A DNA stretch of 38,791 nucleotides, from positions 1 through 38,791 of the forward strand of contig CAMWLW010000018.1 in NCBI GenBank assembly GCA_947175245.1, given 5' to 3'. Under the pieces are notes generated by a model that saw only the letters and a list, made by a program, of their open reading frames with translations, ran no database searches and had not been told where the DNA came from. Of the stretch, positions 35,382 to 38,791 are shown piece by piece. Both the position numbers and the translations under genes were made by a program. Source of the stretch: an uncultured Bacteroidales bacterium (GTDB lineage: Bacteria; Bacteroidota; Bacteroidia; Bacteroidales; Muribaculaceae). Position 1 is the stretch's first letter, and each line of letters opens with the position of its first letter.

Positions 35382-35412
35382 CAAAATTACACAGTTTTTG
35401 TGATATATCCAA
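35382..35412 (-). promoter_or_regulatory. Promoter of murI-rpoN operon
   Basis: On the minus strand TTG (35412-35410), 20 bases, TAATTTTG (35389-35382) match the Bacteroidetes consensus. The start is predicted at about 35375-35378, which decides in favour of the inner murI ATG. The rest of the 35375-35533 gap shows no gene. Confidence 0.7.
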
Positions 35413-35533
35413 CCATTTGTTACGGGCAAACTTTGTGAGCGGATAGCAGTCAGTATTTATCGGGCAGTGGTAATCCGGTATAATTTTTGGCGCTCAATTA
35501 GAAAGTTTTTTTCAAAAAAGTAACAAAAAATAG

Positions 35534-35563
35534 TTGCATATCGGTTAACATTGCTTATATTTG
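35534..35563 (+). promoter_or_regulatory. Promoter of the HU gene
   Basis: TTG (35534-35536), 19 bases, TATATTTG (35556-35563) match the consensus. A start near 35570 gives a leader of about 69 bases that is AT-rich and nearly unstructured before the ATG at 35639. Confidence 0.7.
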
Positions 35564-35638
35564 CGTTCTAAATGGAGTAATTCATTTCTTGAAATTGATA
35601 ATCAAAGTTACCTTAATAATATAAATCACATTATCATT

Positions 35639-35911
35639 ATGAACAAGACAGACCTCGTGAACGCAATTGCCGAGCAGGCAAAGCTTTCTAAAGTTGACGC
35701 CAAGGCAGCCCTTGACGCTACACTCAACGCTATCGGCGGCGCTCTTGCTGCCAGTGACAAGGTTGCACTCCTCGGTTTTGGTACATTTGCTGTATCAGAG
35801 AAAGGCGCTCGCACCGGTATCAACCCCCGTACAAAAGAAAAAATTGAGATTCCCGCTCGCAAGTCGGTGAAATTCAAAGCCGGCGCTGAGCTCGACGCTA
35901 AGGTGAAGTAA
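35639..35911 (+). CDS. hup: HU-family DNA-binding protein
   Basis: The ATG at 35639 gives a 90-aa protein, the normal HU length. MNKTDLVNAIAEQAKLSK forms the first helices. GFGTFAVSEKGARTG and the DNA-binding arm INPRTKEKIEIPARKSVKFKAG carry the conserved RxGxNPxT and PAxxxVxFKxG patterns. HU binds and bends DNA as a nucleoid protein. An in-frame ATG at 35561 is too close to the promoter and would add a non-homologous extension, so it is rejected. The gene stands alone, with its own promoter and a hairpin after it. Codon use is biased towards common codons, consistent with high expression. Confidence 0.93.
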   Translation: MNKTDLVNAIAEQAKLSKVDAKAALDATLNAIGGALAASDKVALLGFGTFAVSEKGARTGINPRTKEKIEIPARKSVKFKAGAELDAKVK

Positions 35912-35943
35912 GTCAACCGCGACTTCGCTCTGAAAATTATTAG

Positions 35944-35988
35944 GCGAGAAACCGGTATCACGCATGTAGCGGGATGCTGATTTCTCGC
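35944..35988 (+). terminator. Hairpin after the HU gene
   Basis: GCGAGAAA (35944-35951) pairs with TTTCTCGC (35981-35988), with an inner stem ATCA.GCAT/ATGC.TGAT. A second small hairpin, GTGTG (35992-35996) with CACAC (36004-36008), leads to a T-run at 36015-36020. The pair probably ends HU transcription, although the first stem is not followed directly by T residues. Confidence 0.55.
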
Positions 35989-36050
35989 TAAGTGTGTATA
36001 ATTCACACATACAGTTTTTTATTTATTACATAGCAAACCTAATCTATTTC

Positions 36051-38000
36051 ATGCAAAAATTATTGTTGGCGGCAATGGCGCTGACGCTTGCCGGCATGAA
36101 GGCTATAGCCTTCGATATCAAAAGTCCTGATGAGAAACTGGTTGTCAATGTCGACAAAAGTAAATCGGGACGTATAACATATATGGTGACTCTCGACGGT
36201 GATACGATTATAAAGAAGTCGCCGCTTGGCTTTAATTCAAACCTCGGTGCCTATGACCGTACCGAGTCAATTATAGCCCATGATATAAAGTCGATAGACG
36301 AGACATACAAACTCGACCGCATAAAAAAGAGTGAGATTAACTTCAAAGCCAATGAGGCAGTCCTGGACTTTATTACGCCCGATGGCCGTAAATGGGGCGT
36401 GACATTTATCGTCAGTGACAACGATATCGCTTTCAGGTATAATGTTGAGAAGTATAAGGGCACAGGTTCAATATATATTGACAGTGAGAACACAGGATTC
36501 TGTTTCCCTAAGGGTACTACGACTTTCTTGTCTCCACAAAGTGACCCGATGATAGGCTGGAAACGTACAAAACCATCTTATGAGGAAGAATATCTGGCCG
36601 ATGCGCCTATGGATACGCCGTCAAAGTATGGCCATGGCTATACATTCCCGTGTTTGTTCAAGATAGGTGACAAAGGCTGGGCGCTTGTGTCTGAGACTGA
36701 TGTCGACAGTTACTACTGCGCGTCACATCTTAGTGACTACAAGCTCGGCGGCATGTACACTATTGATTATCCGATGCCGGGTGAGAACAACGGTAACGGA
36801 AATGCCGGTGCGGCCATGGCTTTACCCGGTAAGACACCTTGGCGCACGATCACCGTAGGCCGCGACCTGGCGCCTATAGTGGAGACCACTATTCCGTGGG
36901 ATGTTGTCGAGCCACGCTATGAGTCGGAGCATGACTACAAATATGGTCGTGGCACATGGAGCTGGATACTGTGGCAGGACGACAGTATCAACCTCGATGA
37001 CCTCAAAAAGTATGTAGACCTCGCCAAGGCAATGGGATATGAATATGTACTTGTCGACAACTGGTGGGATAACAACATAGGCCGCGACAGGCTTCCCGAA
37101 CTTGTCGAGTATGCCCGTGAACGCGGTGTCGATGTATTCATGTGGTACAGCTCGTCGGGCTATTGGAATGATATCGAACAGGGTCCGATAAATTACATGG
37201 ATAATCCTATAGTACGCAAGCGCGAGATGCGTTGGTTGCGTGACCTCGGCGTCAAAGGTATCAAGGTCGATTTCTTTGGCGGTGACAAGCAGGAGACAAT
37301 GCGGCTATATGAGGCAATACTGTCTGATGCCGACGATAACGGCCTGATGGTTATCTTCCACGGCTGCACATTGCCTCGTGGCTGGGAGCGCATGTACCCT
37401 AATTATGTAGGCAGTGAGGCTGTTCTCGCGAGTGAGAATATCTACTTTGATCAGCACTTCTGTGACGAGGAGGCCTTTAATGCTACCCTCCACCCGTTCA
37501 TACGCAACACGGTTGGCTGCATGGAGTTTGGCGGATGCTTTATGAATAAGCGTATGAGCCGTGGCAACGACAAGGGTAATCGACGTGTTACGAGCGACGT
37601 CTTTGAGCTCGCTACCACTATACTGTTCCAGAATCCTATCCAGAACTTCGCGCTCGCGCCTAATAATCTCAAGGATGCCCCCGAGGTGTGCATGGATTTT
37701 CTGCGCGACGTGCCTACGACCTGGGATGAGACCCGCTTTATCGCCGGTTATCCCGGAAAGTATGTCGTGCTCGCGCGCCGTCACGCCGACAAGTGGTATA
37801 TCGCCGGTGTTAATGCTACCGCTGCTCCTATCGAGGTGCAGCTGACACAGGGTACTAAAGGTCAGACGATAATCGTGTACAGTGATAACGAGAATGGTGA
37901 GCCTGTCAGGAACGAAGTGGTTATAGGCAAAAAGGCTCCGAAGCTGAAGATGAATCCGCGTGGCGGATTTGTCGTGGTGCTTGATGCCGCCGATATTTGA
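36051..38000 (+). CDS. GH97 family glycosidase, retaining type (alpha-galactosidase-like)
   Basis: From ATG 36051 the protein has 649 aa with a signal peptide (1-20, ending KAIAF). An in-frame ATG at 35994 lies inside the HU-terminator region and is rejected. The three GH97 parts are visible: an N-terminal beta-sandwich (~21-270, SPDEKLVVNVD), a TIM barrel (~280-560) and a C-terminal beta domain (~565-649). Within the barrel, KVDFFGGD places an Asp (D407) where retaining GH97 enzymes have their nucleophile, and Glu456 (YVGSEAV) is a candidate acid/base. Retaining GH97 members act on alpha-galactosides, and one is reported on beta-L-arabinopyranosides. The latter would suit arabinan or arabinogalactan side chains, but this gene is 10 kb from the locus and has no transporter beside it. 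Substrate uncertain. Confidence 0.88.
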   Translation: MQKLLLAAMALTLAGMKAIAFDIKSPDEKLVVNVDKSKSGRITYMVTLDGDTIIKKSPLGFNSNLGAYDRTESIIAHDIKSIDETYKLDRIKKSEINFKANEAVLDFITPDGRKWGVTFIVSDNDIAFRYNVEKYKGTGSIYIDSENTGFCFPKGTTTFLSPQSDPMIGWKRTKPSYEEEYLADAPMDTPSKYGHGYTFPCLFKIGDKGWALVSETDVDSYYCASHLSDYKLGGMYTIDYPMPGENNGNGNAGAAMALPGKTPWRTITVGRDLAPIVETTIPWDVVEPRYESEHDYKYGRGTWSWILWQDDSINLDDLKKYVDLAKAMGYEYVLVDNWWDNNIGRDRLPELVEYARERGVDVFMWYSSSGYWNDIEQGPINYMDNPIVRKREMRWLRDLGVKGIKVDFFGGDKQETMRLYEAILSDADDNGLMVIFHGCTLPRGWERMYPNYVGSEAVLASENIYFDQHFCDEEAFNATLHPFIRNTVGCMEFGGCFMNKRMSRGNDKGNRRVTSDVFELATTILFQNPIQNFALAPNNLKDAPEVCMDFLRDVPTTWDETRFIAGYPGKYVVLARRHADKWYIAGVNATAAPIEVQLTQGTKGQTIIVYSDNENGEPVRNEVVIGKKAPKLKMNPRGGFVVVLDAADI

Positions 38001-38017
38001 TATCCCGTATATATTGT

Positions 38018-38072
38018 ATAATGTGTCATATATGTGAAATCTTGTAAAAAATACACTTATATGACACATTAT
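38018..38072 (+). promoter_or_regulatory. 15-bp perfect inverted repeat between GH97 and pyrE
   Basis: ATAATGTGTCATATA (38018-38032) and its exact complement (38058-38072) are separated by 25 bases. It lies 18 bases after the GH97 stop and just before the pyrE -7 box, over the -33 region. It can act as a terminator stem for GH97 (no strong T-run follows) or as an operator for pyrE. Confidence 0.5.
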
Positions 38073-38086
38073 TCAGACTCGTTTCG

Positions 38087-38094
38087 TATATTTG
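38087..38094 (+). promoter_or_regulatory. -7 box of pyrE
   Basis: TATATTTG is a consensus -7 element 39 bases before the pyrE ATG. No TTG is found 19-21 bases upstream; that position is inside the 15-bp inverted repeat. Confidence 0.5.
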
Positions 38095-38132
38095 CAACTT
38101 AATTATATACCACGATATAAAATCAAATAACG

Positions 38133-38774
38133 ATGGAACAGATAGACCGACTTCTTGCCGAAAAACTTTTGAAAATCAGTGCTATAAAATTGCAGCCCGA
38201 CAATCCTTTCACATGGGCATCGGGTTGGAACTCACCTATATATACCGATAACCGCAAAACGTTGTCTTACCCTGAGATCCGTACCTTCATCAAGGTTGAG
38301 CTTTGCCGCACGATCATGGAGAACTTCGGTGCTCCCGATGCAATTGCAGGTGTGGCTACCGGTGCTATCGCCCAGGGCGCGCTTGTAGCCGATGAACTCG
38401 GACTGCCTTATGTGTATGTGCGCTCTACTCCTAAGGATCATGGCCTTGAAAATCTTATCGAGGGTAACGTGAAGCCGGGTCAGAAGGTTGTTGTTATCGA
38501 GGATCTTATCTCGACAGGCGGCAGCAGTCTCAAGGCTTGTGAGGCTCTGCGTAATGCAGGTTGTGAGGTAATCGGTATGGCCGCAATATTCACTTATGGA
38601 TTCCCTGTGGCCGAGAAGGCTTTCCTTGATGCCGGTGTGGAACTCCGCACTCTCAGCAATTACAACTCGATGCTCCAGGCGGCTCTTGAAACTAAATATA
38701 TTCGCGAACAGGATATCGAGACTCTCGCTCAGTGGCGTCACGATCCTGCTAACTGGACTCCGAATAACCGCTGA
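38133..38774 (+). CDS. pyrE: Orotate phosphoribosyltransferase
   Basis: This 213-aa enzyme of de novo pyrimidine synthesis joins orotate and PRPP to form OMP. The type I phosphoribosyltransferase signature VVVIEDLISTGGSS (~127-140) is present, with the OPRTase N-terminal pattern FTWASGWNSPIYTDNRKTLSYPE and the loop RSTPKDHGLENLIEG. Length is normal. The next gene begins 5 bases later, so an operon is likely. In Bacteroidales pyrE is often followed by a small SRPBCC-family gene. Confidence 0.94.
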   Translation: MEQIDRLLAEKLLKISAIKLQPDNPFTWASGWNSPIYTDNRKTLSYPEIRTFIKVELCRTIMENFGAPDAIAGVATGAIAQGALVADELGLPYVYVRSTPKDHGLENLIEGNVKPGQKVVVIEDLISTGGSSLKACEALRNAGCEVIGMAAIFTYGFPVAEKAFLDAGVELRTLSNYNSMLQAALETKYIREQDIETLAQWRHDPANWTPNNR

Positions 38775-38779
38775 TCTAT

Positions 38780-38791
38780 ATGGCTACGTAC
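38780..38791 (+). CDS. Start of an unidentified gene, cut by window edge
   Basis: ATG at 38780 followed by three sense codons (M-A-T-Y) lies 5 bases after the pyrE stop. By comparison with other Bacteroidales it could be the SRPBCC-family gene that often follows pyrE, but four residues cannot prove it. Confidence 0.3.

Noticed and set aside
1-38791. CRISPR array, tRNA, rRNA, transposase or integrase genes
   Set aside because: No regular short repeats with spacers, no recognised tRNA or rRNA sequence and no transposase or recombinase motif were seen on reading.

Overview
The window comes from a Bacteroidales bacterium. The supporting signs are SusC/SusD-type transporter pairs, a hybrid two-component regulator, lipoproteins with an acidic residue after the lipid-bearing cysteine, and many promoters of the Bacteroidetes primary-sigma type (TTG, 19-20 bases, TAnnTTTG). 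Moderately high GC in most of the window and the C-terminal tail of one secreted protein would suit Muribaculaceae, but the family is a guess from style, not from a search.

The centre (about 4.2-26.05 kb) is one polysaccharide utilization locus that I read as an arabinan system. A minus-strand operon encodes a periplasmic GH43 endo-arabinanase and a GH51 alpha-L-arabinofuranosidase. Divergent from it is a hybrid two-component system (HTCS) sensor/regulator. Then comes a plus-strand operon: a LamG-containing surface lipoprotein with two copies of an unrecognised Trp-rich domain, SusC, SusD, SusC, SusD and a surface GH43 lipoprotein, closed by a strong terminator at 26008-26045. From memory this order matches the Bacteroides thetaiotaomicron arabinan locus BT0360-BT0368. 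Working model: the surface GH43 cuts arabinan, the lipoproteins and SusCD pairs bind and import oligosaccharides, the periplasmic GH43 and GH51 finish them, and the HTCS senses periplasmic oligosaccharide and switches on both arms.

Left of the locus (1-4.1 kb, minus strand) are a lipoprotein gene cut by the window edge, a long hairpin RNA with its own promoter that looks like a 6S/Bacteroidales-1 type RNA, an unannotated 59-codon gene, a secreted repeat protein with a sorting-type tail, and a FISUMP-like lipoprotein. The first ~1.07 kb is visibly more AT-rich than the rest.

Right of the locus is mostly housekeeping: nfnA-nfnB-tilS (plus), a DUF4831 gene and nnr (minus), a murI-rpoN-PAP2-like operon (minus), an HU gene, a GH97 glycosidase of the retaining type, pyrE, and the first codons of one more gene.

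The main system belongs to a known class. The least explained parts are the tandem Trp-rich domain, a run of nine G in the promoter of the main operon, the structured RNA, and several inverted repeats that overlap promoters.
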